64,000 nt of DNA from Bugula neritina (Eukaryota; Bryozoa; Gymnolaemata; Cheilostomatida; Bugulidae). The first letter of the stretch is position 1, and the number at the start of each line of letters is the position of its first letter. The notes under the pieces are model-generated. The model searched no databases. It was given only the letters and a program-made list of their open reading frames with translations, and was not told the origin of the DNA. The position numbers and the translations under genes were made by a program. The stretch is from assembly GCA_964035545.1 (NCBI GenBank), contig OZ037770.1, positions 5,437,662-5,501,661 on the forward strand, in the 5' to 3' direction. Below, one piece after another: positions 48,401-58,429 of the stretch.

Positions 48401-48661
48401 AACATATGCATATTCTTCACATTAGTATTTGATGTAAAATCCAAAACTTACAGATTAATAATCTTACATTAGTTTTACATCTAAAGCTACAGTTTGATGT
48501 ATTACTCATATATGAGAAGCCTGTGCAGTGTTGACTAAATATAATAATCAAAATTATACAATTATAATAATTTACATCCTATTATCAGTATTGGAATATT
48601 TTTATTGTCCCGGAACAATTGAATAAAGTAGTTATTAAATTCACTCACCACCAGTTGCCAT
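37476..48661 (-). CDS. LRR-ROC-COR-caspase fusion protein, 12 exons
   Basis: Minus-strand exons 48661-48649, 47921-47690, 47101-46964, 46389-46252, 43130-41128, 40792-40703, 40451-40306, 39456-39286, 38806-38593, 38453-38226, 38040-37937 and 37625-37476 total 3627 nt, coding 1208 residues plus TAA. Every junction has GT/AG and matching phase. Order: an N-terminal segment (1-81), leucine-rich repeats (about 82-240), a ROC GTPase with P-loop GNTMAGKTSL (about 277), DMGGQE (about 331) and THKD (about 402), a COR domain, a Cys-rich region, a short coiled coil (about 843-870), an acidic linker, and a caspase domain (about 921-1200). The caspase His is in MSHGE (about 1005) and its Cys in EACSG (about 1046). 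Inference: a ligand- or damage-sensing switch that activates a protease, like an NLR. Caveat: the exon 7 donor is weak (GTTATT), and reading through it would end the protein within nine codons, so a separate caspase gene is possible. Confidence 0.75.
39660..40260. promoter_or_regulatory. GC-richer promoter-like island in intron 7
   Basis: A CpG-containing island within AT-rich surroundings. It holds a full CRE, TGACGTCA (39969-39976), an E-box CACGTG (40199-40204) directly followed by ACGCGC, and a TATA-like TATAAAAG (40212-40219, plus strand). It lies between the ROC-COR exons and the caspase exons. It could be an internal promoter, an enhancer, or the remnant of an inserted element. The TATA-like box points toward the plus strand, against the gene. 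Confidence 0.4.
41128..43130 (-). CDS. Exon 5: last LRRs, ROC GTPase and COR
   Basis: A single 2003-nt open exon. It begins with LRR units (LQELQTLDINENNFTSLP, LTHLHTLNINKC), then the ROC domain with G1 GNTMAGKTS, G3 DMGGQE and G4 THKD. The COR region follows, with the WYKNIDTLRPYVF block and a helical stretch to YIVPQFAKELY. A C-terminal Cys-rich segment (CFCAHC, SCPEKIIRPNW) precedes a strong GTAAGT donor. ROC and COR act together as a GTP-dependent dimerising switch in ROCO proteins. The exon is intact and free of stops. Confidence 0.9.
43131..46251 (-). other. Intron 4 of the LRR-ROC-COR-caspase gene
   Basis: About 3.1 kb without a supported coding exon. 44930-45070 contains TGCGTTTCCATGACTTCGCA and several ATTCGCA/TGCGAAT motifs, suggestive of a small DNA-transposon remnant. 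45846-45915 resembles the intron just upstream of the two LRR exons and may mark a lost third LRR exon unit. Confidence 0.45.
46252..47101 (-). repeat. Tandemly duplicated LRR exons 3 and 4
   Basis: Exon 3 (47101-46964) and exon 4 (46389-46252) are both exactly 138 nt and of the same phase, each coding two LRR units. They share almost the whole sequence (CQLTQLE, EVVSSLTSL, CRLSTLP). The introns on both sides are also similar (AAAGTGTGTGATA before, GAGGTTTGTGTTTCACA after). The unit was duplicated as an exon with its intron flanks, a route by which the sensor region can lengthen without frame damage. Confidence 0.9.
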
Positions 48662-48724
48662 GGCTACCAAATGGTGGATTGTCTTTCTTGGTAATAAGTT
48701 TTAGCTAAAGTGTAGCAGCTCCAT
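48649..48724 (-). promoter_or_regulatory. First coding exon, start context and short upstream ORF
   Basis: The chosen start, AGCCATGG (48661-48659), has a good animal context and encodes four residues before a GTGAGT donor. An acceptor-like TGTTTTAG ends at 48725. The sequence between contains an upstream ATG followed by a stop after seven codons, which could dampen translation if that exon is used. Confidence 0.45.
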
Positions 48725-51700
48725 CTAAAACATATATTAAATATAAAGTAAAATAATATGATTACTCATCATATTCATTATATTCTTAGAGTACATTAAT
48801 ATTTCTAAATATAATGAATATTTGGCTAAACAATACACCAGATCATCAAAAGTTTCACAACTTCCTGAAATAGGTGTAGGCAGCTATTAAATTTAAAGCA
48901 GTAGAATATAATTACTTGCTATTTTCACCCTTTGTAAAGTACAAGGATATTCTCGAAAAAGAGTCCAGATCTGACTAAGCAATACACCAGGTGAACAAAT
49001 TTGAATCAGAACATTTGACAACTCTCAAATACTTATAGATTTTATAACATATATATATACGTACATATAGTCATTACTAAAAAAAGGATTCCTTTGCTTC
49101 AAATGCTTGAAAGTTGAATAAAATGTTACTTAAGCGGACTAATGACATTAATTTTTCATTTGACTTGACACAGTTTGGGGTTTGAGAAAAACTCATCTCA
49201 AGGGACTTCTTAAAATATTTATTTTCACGCAAGCAAGATAGTTATAATAATGTAACTGCAGAATCAAAAACTGCATTCGACATATCCCCAGGTGCAGAAG
49301 TATTACAAAATGTTGTACTTCTGAACAAAGCTATATCAAACATTATCACCCAGCAATTTACAAACTCCGATATAAATGGACCAAACCTTACAACATGACT
49401 ATAAAACAGTCTAAGGAGATGTGGAGAATTATTAAAAAGTGGAAATTCCACAATTCATGACTAACTCTACAAGATTACTGACCTCTACTAGCTGCAGTGC
49501 TATTGAAACATGTGGCCTAGTAACTTATGTTCACTTCTTTCAAATTAAGTATTTTGCATTTATTCGAGCTCAATAAAACATACAATATATAGCTGCACTC
49601 TTCATTTTTCAAACAGGTAGTAGCACTTTCTGTTTAGTCAAGCTAGCATAGCAAATAATGTGTAATGATACCAAACATGAATTAGTTACTAGAAACTCTG
49701 TTGTAGAGAACCAATAGCGTGGAATTTAAGATCATCACTCATACTGGTTATGATAATAAAATAGCTACAGAAACTATCACAGTTGGTCTGCCATTCTTCC
49801 ATTCTGAACCAACTATAAAAGATGATACCCTTCAGCATACCTATGCACTGCTATACCTAATTTGTATCATTAGATATTAACAAGACTACATACACACAGA
49901 CTTGTAGTCTGTATCTCCTACTCTGTAGTACTGATTAGAGACTTACATAGTTTTACTATTTCTACTCTTAATATATATTTTCTGCTGAGAAGAGTCGATT
50001 ACTAGAAGAGGGTTTAGAGTGATGACAGTAAGACAGTGGGTGAAGATTCCTACACAACTACCAGAATACCTGCGTTTTTCAGTCACCTGAACCAGTGTAA
50101 GCTAGACTATTAGTGTAAGGGTGGAATATATAAACAAAAAACAGTAACAATTCTAATGGCTGTGCCAGGTTATATATATGTGACCAATTAATCCATTTAC
50201 GCAAATAGATTCTCTTAAATCAAATACATATAAGATATATTTTGATTGAACAGGTTGATCTTGCATTCTTTTCATTAGATTTAGGATAGACAAGAATTCA
50301 AAAACTAGATGCAATACATGTTATGTTCTACACTTTAGATGTAAACAAGATAAGATTTCACATATTACATGGTAACAAGATAGTACTCTGTACATAACTA
50401 TATGTAAACAAGGTAGTACTCTGTACAGAACTAGATGTAAACAAGGTAGTACTCTGCACATAACTAGATGTAAACAAGGTTATATTTTATAATTGATCAA
50501 AGAACAAAAAAGTTTATTTTCAGAAGTATTTCATCATCTCTTCAAATTTTCAGGTTTTTCACTATCCTCATTGCAAAGAAAAACTTTACTTACTATTTTC
50601 CGCTAATGTGAGGCAACTTTGGTTGCAAGAGATACAACAATGTTCTTTGAAACGCTAACAAATGAGATGAGTAGGTAATTGGAAAGGGCCAGATAGAATA
50701 TATTAAAAAACTGAAACTAACTAACTAAAAGTAAAAAGAACTGCAAAATAGAATAGTTAAAATCATTACAACTTATACAAATTTTCAAAAAGTCATAGAT
50801 GGATTTAACAAGTTTTTTCTCTTGACTATCATCACAAAACACCAACAAAACTGAGAACAAATTTTAAGCTAAATCTATTTGCTCTTCATATTTTTTCCAA
50901 ATTATTGTATGTTATTCAAAAAATATATATAAAACAATAAATTACTTCATCCTAATTGAGACATGCAATACAACCATAACTTATCTAAAAATAAGTCGAG
51001 CCAGGTAGGAACACCACATGCACAACAACAACTAACACAGTGCAATAACTAAAACTAAACTAAGCACCAGCGAGGCAACTTTCTTAGCTGTATAAAATAT
51101 GTTTAAGCATTTTGCTTCACTTAAAGACCAAAATGAAACCTGACATATGCTAGAGTGTATCTAAAATAAAACAATTTGTAATGACCGTAATAAATATGTT
51201 TGATTGTTATATAATTTAATTCCTATTCAACACTATGTAATTTTACATGGGCAAGCCGATGGTCATGTTTATGAGGTATATTAGAGTGAAGACTTTGAAG
51301 AAAATGTAAAAACCTGTGGGCTATTATTGCTCCATTGCAAGAAGCACCAATATGTTAAAGAACAAACAGTAATCACATTAATAACATGTGGTCTTTGCTA
51401 TGCTCTTGGTTGTTACCAAAATGATCTCAAATTAATTTAAAAAAACTGTTTCAAAAGATTACAACATTGTTATCATACTGATAATTAATTTTTATTCTAA
51501 TAATATTCAGAAGTAATATTGTTGGAGGTATCATAAATATGACTGAGCATGCTTGGACTACCTCGTTTAACTAGCTATTGAAGACTGCTATATTATAGCC
51601 AACGCAGTCCATACCTAACAGTTGAGCTGACAAGTTGCAGATTTAGATATCATGCAGATTATTGGATGTTTATAATAAAGTGCAGTTTGTGTTGAAAACG

Positions 51701-52700
51701 ATACAAAGGTATGTTTTTCTGTTTGTGCTGTCAAACATTAAAGCTATACATATAGAGTCATATTATATCATGTTATTGAGGCTTCTGCAATTGTTAAATG
51801 TTATGATTTTTTGAACCAAAGAATGCTGTTGTGTGATCTTTTGTTATGTTATGCTGTTGGATGTGGATTAAAATGTGATTTCAGATCAGCTGTTTAGTTA
51901 GATATAATGAAGAATATATAAAATAATAATTGGTAAACAGAAAATAACCTTTACAAGTTCTACAAATAGAGAGCTGCTAAGACTGGAGCCAGCAAGGTAT
52001 AAGATAATATAAAAAGGCAGTCCATACAAATTGCTAAAATAGACAACTATTTTATTCACTATTAGCATTAGTGTTTTACTGCCATGAAAAAAATTTCTGT
52101 CTATTGTTTATGATAATTAGAGTGAGAACAAACCGGAAAGATATCAAATTAAAAATTAAAGAGGTAAACAAAGTGCTTTATCTATGACACTTGTTCAGTT
52201 AATTATAACAATGCTATAACACATGTCATGGTATAACTATCAAGCATGATATATTTACCAATAACTGTTGGCACTGCAATGGTACCAATGACTATGTAAT
52301 GTAACAGATTTGAAAATCTATCCATGCCTTAGTTGTTTTTATGTGAATTCTTTAACTGTTCTATTTACATGAACGCCTTAATTAGTCTCATTGCATAGTT
52401 TTCTTTGTTCAAATTTCGTTTGTTTTCTTTTGAGCTCCATTTCATTTGAGCATCGAACATCTCAAGTTTGATTCAACTTTAGACACTTGAAACATTGCAA
52501 AAATTTAGATTGGAAAGTCTTGGAAGTTTGGAGAGTTTAAATTTATGAGTGTAGAAAGGCGATCTTTTCTAGTATTGTATCAATCTGTAATCGCAGCTCG
52601 CCAACTGCTCTTCTACTTGGAGTTATTGATACTGATTAGGCAAACATAACCACAGGTTCTCTTATTAAGGACACCCAATGAGAAAATCAATTTGACCCAA
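48725..52700. other. Upstream region of the LRR-ROC-COR-caspase gene
   Basis: About 4 kb, AT-rich, with no domain-bearing frame. It may include untranslated 5' exons and the promoter on the minus strand, but I cannot place a transcription start. A short minisatellite at 50341-50480 is the only clear structure. Confidence 0.45.
50341..50480. repeat. 33-bp minisatellite, about four copies
   Basis: The unit begins GTAAACAAGGTAGTACTCTG and repeats at 50372, 50404, 50437 and 50470, with a more diverged copy starting at 50341. Period 32-33 bp. Confidence 0.85.
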
Positions 52701-52708
52701 AATCTGTC

Positions 52709-52748
52709 CTTTCTCTGACTACATAAAACTTTATGTAGTCAGAGAAAG
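52709..52748. repeat. Perfect 19-bp hairpin
   Basis: The arms CTTTCTCTGACTACATAAA and TTTATGTAGTCAGAGAAAG are exact reverse complements with a 2-nt loop. It lies just upstream of Gypsy fragments. It could be a MITE remnant or a hairpin-forming RNA element. Confidence 0.8.
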
Positions 52749-52899
52749 CCAATAAAAGCCCACAAGTTCATCAAACGGTTTGAGTTTATTTTGGGACCAT
52801 AGCTAATGCTCTACCAAAAGAAGACACAGGAAAGTGACAGGAGGAGGACCGGAGATGAAGCCACTTACTATGGAGGCTCTAGCCCTGGGTTTCTAAAAA

Positions 52900-54200
52900 G
52901 TTCAGCAGTGCAATAGGCACCACCTGGAAACAACTTTCATTTCAAGACATCAGGATTCAATAAAGATGGTGATGTGGTACAGTTCAGTTCGCAGTTTTTG
53001 AATGTGGCCATGTGGATTTCTGCCAACTGCAATCCCAGATCTAACGCCAACATGAAAAAAGTCTAGCCTGTGCTAAAGAAGCATGGGCAAAACTCTTGCC
53101 GCTGGGTGAGAAGCCCCTCACAGATCTCGGAAGCCGCAAAATCTCACTGAAGCTCTGGCTTGGCCATTCACCAAGCGGCTAGCAAGGTTACCCGGCGAAT
53201 TTGTGGAAAAAAATGTTCTTCCTACGATCAAATGTTCCCCATATTGCCCTCCAAACTTCAGAAATTTCCAAGGTTGTCAAGGTTCAACAGAGTCTTCTTT
53301 TAAGACTCAAAACATGTTTCTCCCAGAGACTGATTGCTTCAAAAACAGCTAATTATACAGAAGCGACTACTTCCTGCCTAGGAAAGTTGCTGGTAAAAAT
53401 GCCACTTTTTTTGACACCGGGTGCTCCACTAAACTGCTGAGTTACGTCTCTTCAACACTCTTGGTGCTCGAGAGCTAGCAAACCCCGAGACGTTTGATAG
53501 TAATCGTGGTTCTTTAGCAAACAGAGCATGTATTCCATCATAGCACTACCTATAAGAACTTGTGATTACCAGACCCTAGTGAAATCAGGCGTTGGCTATA
53601 GATTCTTTGTTAGTTTATTTACTCGATTGAGCTGGTCAGAAGCACAGAAATTCTAACGGTCTGAGCCGTTGTTCATGAGCGAACTGTAGGCAGTGCCTGC
53701 ACATAGAGAACTAAAACGGGTGACTTGCTATTCTTGACAAATTATAGCACCCGTGCAAGATAAGTGCCTACAGCTGCGAACATGGGCATTATGGTCCGAA
53801 CAACCGCTCTGTCCCTTAATAGCATTAAGCTGTGCTGACTCAAAAAGAAGCTACTTGGCGTGGTAGTGGATATGTGTAAGCCAAGAAGAATAAAAGATGA
53901 CCTAGTAAAAAAAACAAGTGGCAGGAAGTGGTTGAGTTCCGACACTTCTGTAGCCACCGGGATCCTCTTCAGTTCAACCAAGATGAGTTACTAGCCATAT
54001 CACTAGCAGCAGCCACCCAACACCAAAAAAGAAGGAGCAGTCTACCCACTTGCTTTCCAACGTGATTTGTAATGGGGGACTAAAAAGCAGGCCCATGCCG
54101 GGGTCAATCAGATAACCACTTACCTATAGTTGTGGTGGAACTAGCATGAAATGACTTGGAACGGTATTGTGAAGTCTGTCATGCTAGCATGAATAGCCAT
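52900..54200 (+). mobile_element. Gypsy copy E, old fragments
   Basis: Heavily decayed relative of copy D. A gag knuckle remnant lies near 52990-53030 (GTTTTTGAATGTGGCCATGT). A stretch at 53110-53220 parallels 55840-55930 of copy D (CAGATCTCGGAAGCCGC). The protease region near 53400-53450 keeps the Asp-Thr-Gly triplet (FFDTGCSTKLL). An integrase zinc-region remnant follows at 53920-54190 (HFCSHRDPLQF, AGCAGGCCCATGCCGGGGTC). RT and RNase H are absent. No frame of useful length remains. Confidence 0.75.
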
Positions 54201-54224
54201 CCCACTAACTATGCCCTGGCTGGG

Positions 54225-54660
54225 TGTGGCACATAGTGTAGTGGAAATCAAAGTACGCACTAACACCACATATTTGTTTTTGTTGTAAGTTGTTTTGCCC
54301 CGCCACATTTTTTTGTATGTTTAATTAATTAAATATGTGAGTCGAAGCTCGGCCAAATTCGGAGCCAAAGGTACGATTTCGGAAGGGTCTGTACGATTTT
54401 GGGCAGATCCTTTTCGACTTCGGCCGGCGGATCACCTAACTTCGGCCGAGTTTCAGACCCCCATAGTGCCGAAAAATGTTTGCTGTATATAAAGGCGAGC
54501 ATTTTCAGTGCTAATCAGTATTACACTGGAGCTCGCAGAAGAAGGAACTAACAACCAATAAAGATTATTGAATGCAAACTACAAATTTTATTCAAGAAAT
54601 GACAACATTGGCATGCAGACTACGTAGTCTATTTTATACAAACCCGCAAAATCATAAAAT
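54225..54660 (+). repeat. 5' LTR of Gypsy copy D
   Basis: It starts TGTGGCACATAG and includes a TATA box TATAAA (54488-54493), a likely start region downstream and AATAAA (54557-54562). It ends next to a primer-binding-like sequence. Several CGAAG/CTTCGG motifs give the U3 an unusual repeated TTCGGCCG composition. Single copy in this window. Confidence 0.6.
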
Positions 54661-54676
54661 TGGTAGCAGCGATGGG
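54661..54676 (+). other. Candidate primer-binding site of Gypsy copy D
   Basis: TGGTAGCAGCGATGGG directly follows the LTR end. TGG is the usual start of a tRNA-complementary primer site. The tRNA species was not determined. Confidence 0.5.
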
Positions 54677-54729
54677 ATAAAATAGATAAGTACGACAAGC
54701 AGCCATTTGAGAAGAAGGAAGAAAAAACG

Positions 54730-55698
54730 ATGGGAGATGAAGGAGAGGAAGAGATGGTGGGAGAGAGAGAAGAGGATGATCGTCTCACTATAGAAACTCG
54801 CATCACGGCCTTCCGAGAAGTTAGCAGGGCCGGGCATGCAGTACTTGGAGACAGGTATCGCCTCAGGCGCCCGATTTTTGGAGGCGACGGAGACATCGAA
54901 CAATTCATTAAGAAGTTTAAAGAGGTAGCCACCCTCGCCGAATGGCCGGCACAGGTGCGCCTTCTTCATCTCCGTACTTGCTGAACAGGTCAAGCAAAGA
55001 GTTATGCTCTCGGGCATGATGTCAGGCACATTTTTCAGGCCTTCAGGTCTCGCTTCGGGCTGACCGCCTGAGCCGCCAGGGATCATCTACGAACCATACG
55101 CAGAGATAGGAAAACCTCATTTCAAGATCATGCAGATGCTATTGAGGCACTAGCACAGGTAGCCCATAGCAATGACGAACCCGAAGCACAAAGAAGCGCT
55201 GTGTACGAGGCCTTCTTTCATACCATCAACAACCCCTGGTTGCAACGCTATTACTTAGCAGCGAAGGTTACTACTATCAAGGAAGCCCTGGCTTTGGGCA
55301 AGGCCTACTACCAAGTGGACGAACCTCAGTGCGCGGATTTCACCACCAATCAGGTTGAGGAACAGCTGAAGGTCCTCAAGCCGGATCCACCAAGCTCACA
55401 GAATGTGGCAGCCGCTACCGCTACACCATCGCCTGACCAGCTGACCATGTTGATGGACATGGTGAAAGGCTTACAGGCTGACATGAAGCAGATGCAACGA
55501 GAACAGGCTGATAGACGGACGCCCAGACCTCGGGGCAAACCAATCAGCACTTCGCACCTCACCTGTTGGGGATGTGGTGCCCGGGGACATGTGCGAAGGC
55601 AATGCTCCCAAGAGAGAAGGGTGTCTTTAAACACCCAAGGCTCGCGGAAACTTCCGCCAACCGTGGGCCCCAAGCCATCCCCATCCGGGAGGAAATAA
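54730..55698 (+). pseudogene. Gypsy copy D gag
   Basis: One reading frame from an ATG at 54730 to 55698, with two TGA stops (54982 and 55069) and otherwise open, about 323 codons. It contains FGGDGDIEQFIKKFKEVA, FQAFRSRFGLTA, AVYEAFFHTINNPWLQ and a CCHC knuckle CWGCGARGHVRRQC (about 55564-55605), followed by a basic Pro-rich end. It is the capsid and nucleocapsid precursor. The next frame, carrying the protease, overlaps its end in the -1 frame. Confidence 0.85.
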
Positions 55699-56530
55699 CC
55701 AAAAGGACCTTTTCCAGGCCTGCTGATGTCAAGTGGCAGGCACCTCGGAGACATCAGAGACTGCCAAGTCTACGCGATTCTCTAGCTCAGCCACTGAAGA
55801 CCCGGGTGGAGCCTAAAGATACAGGATGGCAGGCACCTCTGAGATCTCGGAAACCGCAAGGTGTGCCCGATCCTCCGGCCTGGCCACTCCAAAATTGGTT
55901 CGCAAGGTTGCCTGAAGAGACTGTGGAAAAAGATTCAGCTTACTCGCAAGAGTATCCTAAGTTACCCTCCCAGTCTCAGAAAACCCCCGTTGTCTGTAAG
56001 ACAAAGAGGAGGCCCGCTGTAAGGGCCCAAGAAGTGTCTCCCCCAGAGACTGACCGACCCAGGAGCCCCCAGCCGTACGAAAGCAGCTACTTCCTATCTA
56101 GAAAAAGTTCGTGTAAAGCTACCACTTTCCTGCTGGGGACAGGGTGCACTACAAGCCTGCTAAGTCGGCGTCTCTTCGACACACTCGGTGCCCGAGAGCA
56201 GGCAAGCCTCGAGCTGTACATGGGAGCACATGGTACGTTGGCGGACGGATCGTTTATTCTTTTCTACGACATTATTAGGTTACCTTGACGCGTTCGTGAT
56301 CAAGCAATTGACAGATGTCATTTCTGGAGAAACACCAGTGTTACATGGATTCCCAGAAGTCGGTGGTGGTGATGGCTGGGAAAGAGCTCGCCTATGTGGA
56401 CAAGTTTGGTAGGCCCTTGGTGGGCGGAGTCCAGGTAGTACAGGCCTGCAGGGTTCCAGGAAGATCCCAAGCTACTCTCCGATGTAGAGTCAACTGCAAG
56501 GGGATTGCTGCCCAGGAGTGGTGAAGGGAA
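55566..56530 (+). pseudogene. Gypsy copy D protease region
   Basis: A 240-codon frame (55566-56288) overlaps gag in the -1 register, as in elements that use ribosomal frameshifting. A long Pro/Arg-rich linker leads to the protease start TTFLLGTGCTTSLLSRRL, where the catalytic Asp of Asp-Thr-Gly is replaced by Gly. Old copy E keeps Asp at this place. Two further frame changes follow (56315-56524 with VVVMAGKELAYVD). It is inactive as a protease. Confidence 0.8.
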
Positions 56531-58290
56531 CACACGGAGCAATTCAACTGGCGAACAGCCTTAATTGGCTAGACTGTCGGAGGGAGCTCCTCGTGCAGTG
56601 CATCAACCCCTTCACGGAACCAGTCCAATTGTTGGCTGGGGCACTGGTGGGAAAGTACCACTCCATCCAAGAAGCTGATGTAAGGCCGGCACTGGACACA
56701 GTGGCCGACACTCAGGGAGACTCTCCTCGTGCCAGTCGAGGAGCAGTCCTAAAACACATGGCTAACCTTTACGGTGGAGCATGTGGCAACTGTACTAGTA
56801 GTGCCAAACGCCAGGTACTGACTGGCTCAACTACTGATGTAGTACAGGGGAATTGGGCTGATTAAGGTTATCTCTCATGAGATACCCCTGGCAGCCGGCA
56901 CCACCCCTATCCGACAGCCGACCCGACGGAGAAGGAGGTGAGCCGACAGGTGCAGGCTCTTCTCGACTGGGACTTGATTGAGCCTGCTCACGGTGCGTGG
57001 AGCTCTCCCGTAGTCCTGGTCAAGAAGAAGGATGGTAGCTGGAGACACTGTGTCAGCTACCGCAGACTCAACAGCGTCACCATCCAGGATGCCTACCCTC
57101 TCCCACAAATAGATGAGTCTCTGGATGCCCTCGCAAGTAGCAAGTACTTTAGTACTTTGGATCTGCTTAGCGGGTACTGGCATGTACCTCTCAGTTCTGA
57201 TGCCCAGGACAAAGCAGCATTCATTACTCACGATGGGCTCTGAAAATGGAAGGTACCGTCATTTGGACTTACGTTTGCCCCGGCAACCTTCCAACGGCTC
57301 ATGGAGCAGGTGCTCAGTGGGTTGCACTGAAAGACCCTCCTCATCTATCTAGACGACATCAGTGTTATCTCCCCAGACTTTATTACTCATGCCAGTCGTC
57401 TGCCAGAGGTCTTCGACCGCCTCCGGGCAGCTGGACAGAAGTTGAAGCCCTCCAAGTGCGCGCTCCTTCAACAGGAAGTCACGTACCTGGGCCATATGGT
57501 TGGCCGCGATGGGGTTGCCACCGATCTGGAGAAGTTACAAGCTGTGAAAGAGTGGGCTGTCCCCCGGGACCTCTCCAAATTGCGGGCATTCCAGGGCCTA
57601 GTAGGGTACTACAGACAGTACATACCTGGGTTTGCAGGGGTGGCTCAGCCTTTAAATCGGCTAACCACCAAGGGGGTGCGGTGGCAGTGGACACAGGGGG
57701 AGCAGCAGACATTCGATCACCTCAAACAACGGCTAGTGGAGGCGCCGATTCTGGTGGATCCTGATCCAGCCGAAGAGTACACCCTGGACACAGACGCCAG
57801 CGACCACAACGTGGAAGCTGTTCTGTCTCAAGTCCAGGGTGGAAGTGAGGTGGTTGTTGCTTATTACAGAAAGACTCTTGTAGCCGCCGCCGAAAAGAAC
57901 TACTGCACTACTAGGAAGGAACTTCTAGCAGTAGTCAGGGCAGTCAAGCACTTCCTGCCATATCTGTATGGGAGAACGTTCAGATTACGAACAGACCATG
58001 CATCCCTGATATGGCTGTGCAAGCGTGCAGAGCCCTCGAGTCAGGTAGCTCCCAGGCTAGAGATTCTTGCTGAGTTCTCCTACCGGATAGAGCACCGGGC
58101 CGGTAAGAAACACGAGAACGCCGACGGCATGAGTCGCCAGCCGGTAGAAGACAGCAAGCAATGCCTGCACATTGAGAAGCGTGATGGGGGCCTCGCTTGC
58201 CTTGACCTCAAGGCACAGTTGGGAGAAGGCAACGTCTATCGTTGGGAGCACGGCCATCTTCGGCCCGAAACTCACTCTTATGCTGTCTAG
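56518..58290 (+). pseudogene. Gypsy copy D reverse transcriptase and RNase H
   Basis: Mainly one frame. The RT N-terminal region includes LIEPAHGAWSSPVVLVKKKD and YFSTLDLLSGYWHVPL, with a TGA at 57241. FGLTFAPATFQRLM is followed by a TGA near 57328, then the catalytic YLDDISVIS. VTYLGHMVGRDGV and FQGLVGYYRQYIPGF lead to RNase H (YTLDTDASDHNVEAVLSQ, TTRKELLAVV, LRTDHASLIWL, ENADGMSRQP). The active-site Asp pair of RT and the RNase H Asp are present, but the stops prevent a full protein. Confidence 0.88.
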
Positions 58291-58429
58291 TCACTTCGCG
58301 CCAACCTCACGCTGTACCAGAATATCAAAGAGCTGTGTCGACTACAATAGACATTATCCGAAACAGCCGCTGATATCTTCAGGGCAAAGAAGGACGGTCG
58401 GCGACCCACGGAAGAGCAACAGCGACATA

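Noticed and set aside
49242-49451. 69-codon minus-strand frame upstream of the LRR-ROC-COR-caspase gene
   Set aside because: No motif, no splice link to the gene and composition like the surrounding non-coding DNA.
54588-55086. Minus-strand frames over Gypsy copy D gag
   Set aside because: The plus strand carries the recognisable gag with a CCHC knuckle. These are antisense shadows, as are those at 55350-55754 and 56875-57231.
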